From Cristatella mucedo (taxonomy: Eukaryota > Bryozoa > Phylactolaemata > Cristatellidae), in assembly GCA_009760855.2 (NCBI GenBank), contig WPIO01000036.1, forward strand, positions 1,755,001-1,819,000: 64,000 nt of DNA. The letters are read 5' to 3'. The notes beneath the pieces are model-generated. The model made no database searches. It was not told the DNA's origin and saw only the letters and a program-made list of their open reading frames with translations. Numbering within the stretch: position 1 is the stretch's first letter; each line of letters starts with the position of its first letter. Below, one piece after another: positions 45,968 through 56,939 of this stretch. The position numbers and the translations under genes are program-made.

Positions 45968-46112
45968 GATGTAAGGTACTCGCTCTTCATGACCGAAGTG
46001 GCGGGTTCGAATCCTGCAGTGGGCGGTCCTTTATTGCCAACTGCAAGCGGTAACGATAACAGTTAAGGCTTTCGTGCTTCTAGACAAATGAGGCTTTTAA
46101 ATTAGCTAATAT
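45968..46112 (+). mobile_element. SINE-A copy
   Basis: TAAGGTACTCGCTCTTCATG, GGGTTCGAATCCTGCAGTGG, CCAACTGCAAGCGGTAACGA, AAATGAGGCTTTTAAATTAG. Confidence 0.75.
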
Positions 46113-46297
46113 ATATTTTCATGCCTGAGAACAATCCTAGTATTTCGTCAGAGTCTTTTATTACTACGCTTGGTAGCCTAACATAACTAGGTAGCTAGAA
46201 GCTATTATTTAGTAGAAAAAGGACACTGAGAAGCATGGAAGCTGAAGTCGGGAAGCCAGTCAGCGCGATTCAGCTGGCGATCCCAACAGATACGAGG

Positions 46298-46461
46298 TGA
46301 GCCGTAATGGCACACTAGGTAAGGCGGTCGCTTTTCACAACCTCGGACCCGAGGTCGTGGGTTCGAATCTGTGGTAGGCAATCCTTTATTGCCGCTACAA
46401 GCGGCGGTGACAACCACAAAGGCTCTTCTGCTGCTATAAAAAAGAGGCTGCTAAGTCAGCT
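46298..46461 (+). mobile_element. SINE-A copy, near full length
   Basis: TGAGCCGTAATGGCACACTA, GGTAAGGCGGTCGC, GAGGTCGTGGGTTCGAATC, CAAGCGGCGGTGACAACC, GAGGCTGCTAAGTCAGC. Most landmarks of the reference are retained. Confidence 0.85.
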
Positions 46462-46551
46462 AGTAACAAACCAAGTCTATCAGGTTTACATTGACTCTGC
46501 CTTGATCTATTTGCCATTTAATCCTGATAGTTATTTTGTTTTTAAGAATGC

Positions 46552-46692
46552 CGAGCTGGCTTGGTCTAGCGGTCAAGGTGCTCGCCCCGACCAAGGTCTG
46601 ACTGAGGTCATGAGCTCGAGCTCCGAGGCATATGTGAAGCGCCTGAATAGAGATTAAGTTCTCTTAGGGCGCTATATAAATGAATTATATAT
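46552..46692 (+). mobile_element. SINE-B copy, reference copy
   Basis: Head CTTGGTCTAGCGGTCAAGG with GAGCTCGAGCTCC, then the tail GAAGCGCCTGAATAGAGATT..CTTAGGGCGCTATATAAATG (46634-46683). The nested hairpin AGCGCC/GGCGCT plus AGAG/CTCT is the part shared with LINE-X. Confidence 0.85.
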
Positions 46693-46750
46693 TATACATA
46701 AGAACAACCGTCTGCGAGATTTTCGTTAATACATTACAAGTGAGCAAATG

Positions 46751-46756
46751 TTTATT
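46751..46756 (-). terminator. Candidate poly(A) signal AATAAA
   Basis: The first AATAAA on the minus strand that I could identify downstream of the two-TM gene stop codon (about 570 nt away). It implies a 3' UTR containing the LINE-X tail 46944-47035. Confidence 0.35.
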
Positions 46757-46943
46757 GCATAGAAGATACACATATATTAATTGTCAAAATAGGACTTTAA
46801 TCCTCAGCTTCAACTTTTGCTTCAATGTTTGACGATAGGTGTAGTCACTTCAATAATATTCATACATTTTTCACTTTCATTTTACAGCATTTAACACGAA
46901 CATCCACTCACTATAACAGATTTCAAAACACCTCGACCAATAT

Positions 46944-47035
46944 TTAGTAATAATAATACACTTGATAAAGCGCCATCAGAGAACTCAATCCCTTTCTAGG
47001 CGCTTTACATTTGCTGTAAAAGAAGCTCGATCTTC
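46944..47035 (-). mobile_element. LINE-X 3' tail
   Basis: (AATAAT) end, GATAAAGCGCCATCAGAGAA, TTTCTAGGCGCTTTACATTT in reverse. It lies in the likely 3' UTR of the two-TM gene, in the same orientation as the gene. Confidence 0.8.
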
Positions 47036-47329
47036 AAGCGAACTCACGAGGTGTGTTAAGTCTGCTACCGATGCAATGAATTTATGATATGTCTCGGAGT
47101 GAGCAGATCAGTTGCACGCATTCGGCCAATTGTGTAGCCGCATCGATGTTAAATTTGTTTTTAAGCAGCCGTTTTAAAGCATTGACGCCGAAATGTGGCA
47201 TTCTTTCTCCCTTGTGCCGGGCTATTTCTTTTGACCACTGCTGGGAATCAGGGTGGAAGCAGTACGCTAAATGCCAGTGAGCTTCCACGAAAACAACAGG
47301 GATGAAAGGATTCTCTATTACCGCAATAT

Positions 47330-47833
47330 CTAATGCTCACTGACCGTGGACATGCTGTTGTTGGTAATCGGATTACGGCTAGTATTAGTGACCGTCGTCG
47401 TGCTCTGGAGTCCGCTGCCCTTGGCTGATGCTGGCGCGGCATAGCTTTCTCCAAGCCACTTTATCGGGTTCGCACTGTCACTGTCGCTCAAGCCTTGCGT
47501 CGCTTTGATAGAGTCTGCCGTCGTTGAGCCGTCCTGACCTCTGGCGAGTGATGTCACGGTCACTGGCGGAATAAGGTTAGGCAAAGTTGATCGATCTATG
47601 TCTCGGTTGTATTGCTGCTGGCGGCGTTGGTTGTCCTCAAACAGCACGACCCACATGATTCCAGGCACGGCCAGCAGGACGCTGAACATCAGAAAGACGA
47701 TGCCTTCGAAGAAAAACTTTGTCTGATGAGTCTCAGGTGAGCGACAATCTCAATTATTATATGATTGATATTTAATATTAATAATCAGTTATTAATAATA
47801 CGTTTTAAAAATAACATATAGTTACATATTATA

Positions 47834-47869
<36 letters not shown>

Positions 47870-50800
47870 TATTTCAATTATCATACATATTTTAATCATC
47901 GGCGGAGCTAATGGGCGTGACACGAAAGCCATCTGGCAATAGTCGCTAAATAGTCAGAAACAACGGAAGTTTGCAGAGAAATCCCTGGATGTTCCTGGAG
48001 CTCTTGCGGTGAACTCTGAATGCTCGCCACTGGAGGAAAACGGAGGAACGGAGGTTTGGCTATCGTTATGGGTTATTACTCTTGCCTCCAACTCAAAATC
48101 GTGCATTCTTGTGTCTGAAAGCTGCTAAAAATAAATGAGCGAGGAAGTGGAACGTCTTCATAGCCATACAGCAGGCTGCGCACGGTGAGTAAATACAATA
48201 AATGCTAGTTGATTAATAGTCTCTTTTGTATAGCAACGGAAGAGCCTTTGCTGCTATCACCACCACTTGCAGCGGCATTAAAGGATCGCTAACCGCAGGA
48301 TTCGAACCCACGACCTCAGGACCGAGCTCGCTAAAAGCAACCGCATTACCTAGTTTGCCATCACGGGAAGATACAATAGCTTCGCGGAAAGTGTTCATGG
48401 GATCAGATCATATCATCAGACGCCACTTCGTTACCCCATACTAGCGGAGTGCTAGCCACTGCTAATTCTATCACTTCTATGTATGAGGAGGTTGCATCAA
48501 AAAAATAATAACAGAAATCTCAAATAACACGCTAAGATAACTAAGTTCCTTCTACGAAAGTTACATTTGCAGAAAAGAAAGTACGCCAGTTGGTTAGTGA
48601 CAAAAATTTCGGCAGTTATATGCAAAGAAAACAGCACATACTTTGAGAAACAGGTGGTTTTGACTTCTTTTTTGGTGTCGCATAATAAGAGGATAACTCG
48701 ACATCATTCGGAAGTAAGCCCCCCACATATTACTAGAGGATAGGAGCTGAAGGCGTGGACTCCAAAGGATTTCTGGTTCCCTAGAGGCACAGCCAGCTGA
48801 CGAGAGGCATGCAAACGGGTAGTAATAAAGAGGCGTGGTAGTGGCCCAGGACGTAAGGTGCTCGCTCTTCACGACTGAGGTCGTGGGTTAGAATCCTGCA
48901 GTGGGCGATCTTGTATAGCCAGCTGCGAGCGTTGGTAACAACCGTCACGGCTCTTTTGCAGCTACACGAATGAGGCTTTTAAATCAGCCAATTTTTTTTA
49001 AGATGGAAATTCTTAGTAGGAAGTATTCCAGATATGTGTGCCAGAGCGAGAGCATGCAGGGACCCTAAGGCGAGTGACAGAGAACCTTGAAGTCGGTGCA
49101 GAACTAGAACTGCCGGGGAGCTAGAGCGGGAAACCTATGGGAATTGGTTTAGTGCTGAAGTTGCGAAGTTACTGACAGACACGTCGGTAAAGATGCAAAG
49201 TTTTGCACCGACCAATTTATTGTCCATACAAGACCTGAGGGCACGAAGAGGCTGAAACTGGTGCAGCAGTTCAGCTAAGTACGAAGAGGTTTCGATATAT
49301 GAGTTCAGCTGGTCTACCAATGTAACGTCCATCACTAAACTTACAAGCTGCGTGAACGGGCACTCCCATGTTTCGCTCGGCTACAATACCCTGCTCGATG
49401 GCTAGGTATCGTAAAGGTGTAGGTACTGTAAGGACCTGCATGCTGTCACTTCCGGCGACCTGAGTGAACGCCTTTTTTCAAGCGGTCGCTACGGCAGATC
49501 AAATATACCGTAATCTCTCTACAAGATTTCTCAAACTATGCACACTTTCGGCTACATGGATAGAGATTTCCTAGACGGACTTGTATATGATTCTCTATTT
49601 TATTTTATTTCATCGTGTATTTTATTTTTTTTGCTGAATTGGCAGTCGACCAACGTGCAGAGAAACGCAGAAATGAATTCGACTGACGTTGAGAAATGAA
49701 GGGTAAATATAAAATCGGTCAGTGCGGCGGGTCAATACATGCGAACGCGAACGCGCTTGCGCAAACACACGTAGCAAGTACTGAAACGTGGTGGTTCGCA
49801 CACTGCGAGTGGCTGCATTGCAAGACAAACTAACGTCATTCGACAAGTACTGAAGAGGGGCTGAATGACCTGTCTGTCTTCTTTTGGAACCCAATGCTTA
49901 AATTCGTTATTCTAGTGGCTGATATTTCACAGACTCGGCGCGTTTTTTAAACAGCTAACAAATAAGGACTTCGCAAAGGTTAACTGCCCCACCCCCGCCA
50001 CCCTGCACTATATTTGTAGATTCACAGAACCGCCGGGAAATAAAAAAACACACCATTTAAATATAGTGAAATTTAATGCAACGTTTGTGCTCGTGATTTG
50101 GCTTACGCTGCCTAATTTCGTTTGGTCTACAGACTTTCACAGAACTCCGATTCATTTTCTGTGAACGTGCTGATGGGTGAAAGGCAAGGCGGCACGCGTT
50201 GGTCTCCTCGAGATGACATCAGCTCGAGCATGAAGATTTGCAGTCAAATACGAGGACAAGAGTATATTATTAAGTATAATATATATTATATAGTATATTA
50301 ATAATATAGCATAATATAATATAATATTATATAATATATTATTAAGTATATATTATAATTATATTATATTAAAAGATATATTCTTCGGAGTGAGATGCCT
50401 TTAGCGATGATGGTTTTTTAGTGTAACCATTCTACAGCGATAGCCACAAGTAGAAGAAATAGTTTCCTAAGTATTTCGAGTAGTTGGTTGGTTGGCGGCC
50501 GCCCAGCGCTGGCCAGCCCAGCTCATTATCGTGCAGCCTTCAGCTAGGGCCTCGTCTGCCCGTTCTGGCCGTCCGAAAGAGAGAGCATCGGCCACTGTTT
50601 AGTCATTCTTTGCTGATGCTTGGACATGTGCTCCGATTCGGCTAATAGTCGCTGCTGTGGCGCTCATTCGCGTGCATTTAGTGTTTTCAAGGTGCTCTAG
50701 CCAGTGAGAAATGAACTATGAATAGAAGTGAGCTACATAGATGCGTTCGCGTAATAACCTGCCGCGTGCCAATCAACATACGCTCCATGTGCGGGAAAAG

Positions 50801-53800
50801 TTCTCGACGGCTCTTATGTACATTGAATGTAACTATCAATAATAGTGATGCTTATGCAATAAAATTATGCGTACGTAGCACCATTGGATGACAGATTCTC
50901 TTGCCAGGCACTCTAAACACGGTCCCTGTTTTACACGTGCTGGAAAGAGAACCTCTCAAGTGGCATAGATGGTCATTTCTATGGCCATCAGAGCGTGAAC
51001 GATTTTTCGTGCAGACAAAGCAAACGAAGGCTGCGATGAATTGGCATGTTTATAGCTTATCTTAAATCTTCAGCAAGTCCTTAGAAGACTGCGAGAGGCG
51101 TATCGAGTTTCTGGTCTTGGGAGTATGCGAATGAAAGCGTGGTCCCCAAAAGATTTTAGGTAGGCACAACAAAACTACCCGAATCAGAACGAAAGCTCAA
51201 CTGGCAGTCAGACAAGCAAGCATTTAAAATGTTTAAGCAAGAGCAAGTAAATGAAGGAGCCTTGAGGTGAGTAAAAGGTGACCTCGAGGTTGATACGCTG
51301 CTTGATGGGAAGCGTGCGCAGATCAGTTAGAAGTGGTGCAATGTGGCAGTCGCGACTAATAATAATATTAATAATTATAATAATGCATTCGGTAAAGCGA
51401 GTAAAGTGAGCTCCAGGCATTGGGAGCATGCGAACTAGAGGCACGGTCTCCAAAGGATTTGAGGTTTTTTACGAGGTAGAGGTAAACAGTTAGATTCCGA
51501 AAAGACATAGGTGACTTGGCACCTCTAAATAAACGACAGGTTCGTTACCATCGCAGACGACCGTCGGTGTACTGTTGAAATAGAAAAAAATAAGGAATAC
51601 TAAAATAGACTTTCTAAGGCTGCCGAAACGTCGAAACTCTGCCTCTTTCTTGGTGTTTGTGGATTATTGTAGCTTATCCATTCATTATCGAAAAGGCTAA
51701 GATAAAATTGTACAGAGCAACAGTCGAATCCCAGATTAACAACTCAAAAGCGTTAATTTCCACTATCGTCGCCCAAAAGTATCAAATTACACTATCGTTC
51801 ATCGTCCTCAAATGCTCAAAAAGTAGGGTGACTTGCGGGCAATCCACATGGAGACGTATATAGGCGTTTCTCCTACTTCCTTATGGGTAAGCTAGAACAA
51901 CGCGTGAACTCAATTACATCTCTGCTGCCTGCGCCGGACTGCAGCCGCGCTTGGCCAGGCTCTCGTTCTCTCTCCTCGTACGCGGCTGTGTCAATTCAAC
52001 TCGTTGCTAAATTTGTCCTCCGCCTCAAAGAACTTGGCAGGGTCTCGCGAGCGCGCTAATTTTATTGTGAACGAAACGGGGTTTGGATTCCGATTGGCAG
52101 TAAATGTTCGCTGCGTTTCTTCAGTCTGCCAGTGAGTGAATACTTAACTAAGAGATCTACGTGATGCAGCTCATTTCATATTCTGTCCAAATACTGTCCA
52201 ACTGAATGCAAAGCAGAGGAGAAGGGTGCCGGGCGAAAAGATGGGAGAAATGAGCGTACGATACGCGCTGCGCTCGCATTCGCTCGCCCAATCGTATCTG
52301 GAGGTCTGCTCCACTCCGTGCGTTCCGCGAACTAACGATGTTATGGCTTGAGATTGTTCTAGTTACCGTAGGGGAAAGAGCTGAGCATTTTAAGTCGTTG
52401 CCTGTTTCTAGCCTAGTGAAGCGCCCCAGACCTGAAAGTCAGCCACCATTAGGATTTAGATGATCCGATAAAGCGACAAAGCCCATGGCTGCGACAGCGC
52501 ATCCGTGATGACAGCTGAGACAAGAGAGCTATAATCAGTGCTGCGACGAACGCGTCGGAAAGAAATGTGTCTTTGAAGTAAGCTGATGTAAGCGTGCGAT
52601 GAGGCATCGTAGTCTAAAGTCAACACCTTCATGAGACTCTTATGCAAGGTTAGCTTTGCGATTTCAGTTGAGGACAGGCTTCAAAGTAAGGAGAAGGCAA
52701 GGGCAGGCATCGTGCTAAATCAGCCAGACTATGACAGTGTCAGAGATTGTTAACTGTTCCTGACATATAATCGCTAAAAATCGCGCAGATCCTAGAAAAA
52801 CTATCTGGCTCATGCCAACTAACTGCTCCACTACTGGGACATCAGTAAAACTAAGTACAATTGGTAAGTAAATACAAATATGCAATACGAATAGAGTAAA
52901 TACAAATATGCAATACGAATAGAGTAAATACAAATATGCAATACGAATACAGTAAATACAAATATGCAATACAAATACAGTAAATAAAAAGTACGATTGC
53001 TGAGCTCCACGTTCAGTTCGAAGGAGCGCATGCCAAGCAGCGTGTCCATTAGATTGAAACACTAGGCTTTCTGTGGAATGGCGAAGGTGGCATGATGGGA
53101 AGCGTGAGCGCCTTCCACGCCCACTTCCGGCTGATTCCAGCAGCTCAAAATGGCTGCAGCATGCACAACCTCTCTTCACCGACGGCCAGATCTCCACTGC
53201 CCTGTTTTTAGCAGCTAATCCTAGCTACTTCACGTGCTAAAAAAAATTCAGGTTTCGTTTTTGACAGCTGCTCACATTTTAAAAACTTTATCCAGAAGAC
53301 TGCTTCTAAAGCTTGCCATCACGTCGGTTACCTATCTAAGATAAGGAGCTGTCTTCCACAGTGGCTTGCCAAACATTTAACTAGCTCCTTAGTTTTGTCT
53401 CGGCTTGATTATTGTAATTCCCGTTTGGCTGGGCTACTTATAAAATCGACTAGGCCACTGCAAATGGCTATGAATATGGCTGAAAAGCTAGCTTTCAAGT
53501 CCCAGAGGTTTGACCACGTGTCTCCTCTGCTAAAAGAGCTAGGATGGCTACCAGCTGACCAACGGATACCGAGAAGTTCTTAAGCTGACCCACAAGGCCC
53601 GTCACGGCTTGGCTCCTCTATACCTAGCTGAACTGTTGTACCAGTTTCAGCCTCCTCGTGCTCTAGGTCCTGTGTAGACAATAAATCAGCTGTTCCATTC
53701 ATGCGCTTAAAGACCGTTGACGACAGAAGCTTTAGCTGTGCAGGTCCTAGACTGTGGAACTCACTTCCACAATTCTTACGCAACGAAAACTACTCTCCTG

Positions 53801-55207
53801 CTTCCGACTATGGCTCATCCTTTTCTAGGGGTCCTCAGCTGCCACTTCCATGCTACTCGCTAGTTCAACTGCCCTTCTGATTCAGCCATGCTTCCCACTT
53901 TCTCTTTATTTCGTGAGATGAAGTCTGTTGGCTACCTAATGCGTACCGAAAGCCGCCTAGGCTGTGAGTGGGCTACACAAAACTCTCATGCGTAACACCC
54001 ACATGGTCTTTGTGGAGTTAGACGGAGATACATTACTTGTCTGCGGTGTGTGCCAACAGCAGCGTTGCTGTCCCATCTTGTCACTTCTGTCAGAGCTTGC
54101 CTGGCATCGGATCGAATAGCCAATCAACTTCACGATCCTCTCTCTGGCCTCCTACAGATCGCTTTGCTCGCTTAAAGCGGCCTACCTAACCTTGACATAC
54201 AAAGCTTGTACCTAACCGACGACTTCCATCGTTCCTGCATTGTGCTCTTGCACCATCAGTTCCTCGACTGCCACTATTTTGGGCCGTCCTTTACACTGCA
54301 TATACATCTTTCGGTGATCAGGCCTTCAGTTTGTATGCTCCAGCAGTGTGGAGCTAGCTTTCGAACGTGTTCCATTTTCTCTCAACTACTGCGCTAACTT
54401 AACTTGGGCCTAATTTAAGCCTCAATTAAAGACGCACTTTCTCCGCTCAGCTATCTCAGTGGCGGAGTGAACTTGGGATTCTTGTTCCCGCGGTATGCGA
54501 GTGCCCACAGTGCATGTTTTAGTGCACTCTAGTAGCCAGGGTCCAACTAGCCAGTGTCGCCGAGCGTTTTTCTTGGTGCTTTCGCATGCTGGTGTAGGCC
54601 AGATATTCTTGTGCGTCTACACGCTTTTTACAAGCACTATACCTTGCTTGTTATTAGCTCTTGGTGATTGCATTTCTCGCAGAAAGATGTAAAATGTCAG
54701 GATATACATTTGGTTTCTCTCAAGTTGCCATTCAAAAGGCTAATTTGTATTGAATGCAACCAACGTCAAGCCAGGGCGAGGTAATATTGTACCTGACCGG
54801 CAAGGTTTTTAGTATAAAACGTAAGATGAATGTACACAGCATTTTTCGATAACCCCGGAGTCATACGCGCTGTTAGCTATCGTTTTCTACCGATAGATTG
54901 ACAGAGCGAACGTGCGATTTTCATTTCTCAAAAGGCAGGAGCGGCAAAATCAGCGGTTTTTTTTTTTATAAAAAAAACCACGCATGCCAAGTAACGCTCG
55001 AGGCGACGTCTCACCGAAGCCCATCGTCACGTGGGATCCAGAATTGGCGCCAGTCCACGTACTGACCACGCCAGCCACGAGAAGCATGGCGGCCAGCGAC
55101 AGCGAGATAACGCCTCGTCGGTACTCGTGGCCAGTTTCGGCGTCGGGAAGGAGCCGAAGTTTGGCCGGCTTGCCGAATTCGCCAAATCTATAGAACAGTA
55201 AGCTCAT
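47330..55207 (-). CDS. Two-TM membrane protein, two exons
   Basis: Exon 1 is 55207-55015 and exon 2 is 47748-47330, separated by a 7.3-kb intron. The donor GTGAGA and acceptor TAATTGAG are GT-AG, and phase 1 matches, joining to a 203-residue protein. The start sits in GCCGCCATGAG, a near-ideal Kozak context, inside a CpG-dense island. Residues 1-30 are cytosol-like and basic. A first hydrophobic segment covers about 33-52 (VISLSLAAMLLVAGVVSTW) and a second about 76-100 (FFFEGIVFLMFSVLLAVPG). A short loop with Cys66 joins them, and a polar Ser/Thr-rich tail of about 100 residues follows. The hairpin topology and the VPG turn recall small TMEM134/TMEM230-type (DUF872) proteins, but I cannot name the family. 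The acceptor has a weak pyrimidine tract, so a missed middle exon is possible. Confidence 0.7.
47749..48206 (-). other. Intron of the two-TM gene, 3' part
   Basis: AT-rich; (TA)n at about 47830-47868. A possible branch point TAACTGAT lies about 30 nt before the acceptor. No gene seen. Confidence 0.5.
48207..48367 (-). mobile_element. SINE-A copy
   Basis: Reverse reading: TGATGGCAAACTAGGTAATG, GAGGTCGTGGGTTCGAATCC, GCGGTTAGCGATCC, GGCTCTTCCGTTGC, GAGACTATTAATCAAC. Confidence 0.8.
48849..48998 (+). mobile_element. SINE-A copy
   Basis: GTAAGGTGCTCGCTCTTCAC, GAGGTCGTGGGTTAGAATCC, CAGCTGCGAGCGTTGGTAAC, GGCTCTTTTGCAGCTACACG, AATGAGGCTTTTAAATCAG. Upstream, 48700-48840 looks like an unassigned LINE C-terminus (GGCGTGGACTCCAAAGGATT). 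Confidence 0.8.
49140..49345 (-). mobile_element. LINE-Y fragment
   Basis: Reverse frames give YLAELLHQFQPLRALRSCMD followed by NKLVGAKLCIFTDVSVSNFA, the central C-terminal segment of LINE-Y. No tail. Confidence 0.75.
49346..51039. other. No recognised feature (intron of two-TM gene)
   Basis: Contains an AT-rich patch of ATATTATATAATAT type (about 50265-50370). No exon, RNA gene or repeat family identified. Confidence 0.4.
51040..51505 (-). mobile_element. LINE-X fragments
   Basis: Two overlapping or rearranged pieces. 51100-51170 and 51388-51490 both carry the CCTTTGG..AGACC segment (FGDRAFSS), and 51285-51350 carries the HITPLL-like segment (as DCHIAPLLTDL). Probably two nested old insertions. 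Confidence 0.65.
52867..52990. repeat. 28-bp tandem repeat
   Basis: Four full units starting at 52867, 52895, 52923 and 52951, plus a partial unit at 52979. The unit begins AGTAAATACAAATATGCAAT. It creates an artefactual repetitive minus-strand ORF. The stretches 51506-52866 and 52991-53179 show nothing else. Confidence 0.95.
53180..54035 (+). mobile_element. LINE-Y 3' half, best plus-strand copy
   Basis: Frame-shifted translation gives SRLDYCNSRLAGL, then HVSPLLKELGWLPADQR, then APLYLAELLYQFQPPRAL and RTESRLGCEW. The tail ACACCCACATGGTCTTTGTG..GACGGAGATACATTAC is unlike LINE-X. A CR1/L2-type element, 5'-truncated and frame-broken. Confidence 0.85.
54045..54480 (+). mobile_element. Third LINE family fragment (LINE-Z)
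   Basis: Decayed ORF2 C-terminus: near 54310-54360 a segment reading DQAFSLYAPAVWS, typical of this protein's end, followed by LNSFKKKLKTH-like and RSAYLS-like sequence. The tail differs from LINE-X and LINE-Y. Confidence 0.5.
54481..55014. other. 5' part of the two-TM gene intron
   Basis: No repeat family or exon recognised; a T/A run at 54956-54976. Confidence 0.4.
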
Positions 55208-55480
55208 GGCGGCGTGGCGGCGGCGCGCTTCGGCGCGCGTGGCGACGCGCCTCGGCGCGCGGCGGCGCTGATTCGGCGAGCCGCTCGGAGCAGCAGCGTT
55301 CGCTCTTCGCCGCTTCGACAGGGAAGAAGCTGGCGGAAGCAGCAGCGCTGCGCCGAGGGCGGCACCATCCGAGTCGCAGCTGCAGCGCCGGCGCTTTAGT
55401 TCGTGCGTTCGCTCGCTGCTCGGTCTTTAGAAAGCGAGTTTTCATTCGCAATGACCTCGACATTCTGCGAGTTCATGACG
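55000..55480 (-). promoter_or_regulatory. CpG-dense promoter island of the two-TM gene
   Basis: GCG/GGC-rich sequence surrounding and upstream of the start codon at 55207 on the minus strand. No TATA box evident; typical of a broad CpG-type promoter. The transcription start is not determined. Confidence 0.6.
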
Positions 55481-55984
55481 CAGCGGTAGACGCGCCTGGA
55501 TGCAGTCTCTAGCCGTAGTTTAAGGTAGCAAAATGGATGCAAAGGTCAAGTGTTTAGTCTGCTAATTGGCGCTCATAGCAGCCACATCGCAGACGTCAGC
55601 TCTACAAGCATTCAGCTGGTTATGAGCAGCCGCAGAAAGCGGTCGCAGCGAGTTCGCTAATGTACGTGAACTGATATATAACTTATATAAATAAACAATA
55701 CGATAATATATAATTTAATATATAATATATAATAATAATAATATAATAAACGGATGCCGATGTTATAATATTCGTTGCCGAATACAATAAAAATACATAA
55801 ATAACGCGGATCAGTAGCTCTCTAAGAATTGTTCGAATGTACGGACTCGCTAAGGTCTATGCAGCTTTGCGATTCTATTGAATATCATAATATTATAATA
55901 TATGAGATACATTATAATATATTGTATATATTGAATATTATAAATATTCTATATATCTGCGATTCTATTTGATACTGATTTGAA
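55481..55984. other. No recognised feature
   Basis: Includes AT-rich ATAATATATAA-type low complexity (55680-55760 and 55880-55950). Confidence 0.4.
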
Positions 55985-56355
55985 CAGTCTGGGAGCATTG
56001 TCGTGTGACCTCTGGTTGCGAAGAAACAAACTGGAGTGAAACGCGACAACATTGGTCGAAAAGATCTGTAGATCCCTAATTGTAGCTGGACGGCTTCACG
56101 GGTTTTAGCTACTTTGTGCCCTCAGTTTCTCCTACGGTCAATAAAGTAGCTGTGTATCAATATTTAATTTAAAGACTGTTGGCGATAGAATCCTTTTCAC
56201 GCCTCCAGAAATTTTCATAGGGATGACGCAACAGCGTCAGTAGTATCGGCGTTCCTCGGTAATGAGCTATGTTTTCGTCAATTCTTCATGGCATGAGATG
56301 AAATCTGCTGGTAACGTGTTTACACATAAAGCTGCTTTGGCTGCACAAAATTCCA
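55985..56355 (+). mobile_element. LINE-Y 3' end, very old
   Basis: AGACTGTTGGCGATAGAATC and GAGATGAAATCTGCTGGTAA..GCACAAAATTCC align to the LINE-Y C-terminus with many changes. Confidence 0.6.
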
Positions 56356-56371
56356 GTGCATTATTATTATT

Positions 56372-56500
56372 ATTAAACGTGGTATCCCTATCTAAATAAG
56401 CCCGACGTTTTCCAATGTTATGAGCCGGAAAGCAGGCAGATATGATTGTGGAGCTGATGTGGTCGTCTAACGAGAGGTCACTTTGGAACATGACACCTAG
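56372..56500 (-). mobile_element. LINE-X internal fragment
   Basis: Reverse frames give LDDHISSTIISA and KRRAYLDRDTTF, the RT-connection region of LINE-X. It matches 59500-59640. Confidence 0.75.
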
Positions 56501-56939
56501 ATTTATTTACACAATTATTTAATGTCTGCTCGCAGCCAATAGCAATACCGATAGTAAATAGTTTGCGTTGCATAATCAGTCAAAAAATTACTATTGCTAT
56601 CCTATAATATATATATATATATATATAAATATAATATGTAATATATCGTACATAATAAATAATCGCAGTCGCTATATACATCTCGCAGCAAGTGAAGCAG
56701 CAAATGAAAGACAATGAAAAGCCGGTCCAGGTTCCACAATCAGTTTCTGTGACAGCGAGCCGGCTTTAGACTTTGGGAACAAGAACGATACTCTAAGGAA
56801 CTTTGCAGAATACGCTGCGATTCGGAGCGAAAAATTGAATGACAGTAGGTTCCCCCCACCGCGCTGACCGGTTTTACACCAAGCGTGGTCGTCTCAAAAT
56901 AGATAGCAGCTCTGCTCAGTATTGTAAAGCATATACATA

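Noticed and set aside
52715..53197. 160-codon minus ORF with hydrophobic repeats
   Set aside because: The hydrophobic part is the 28-bp tandem repeat read in shifting frames.
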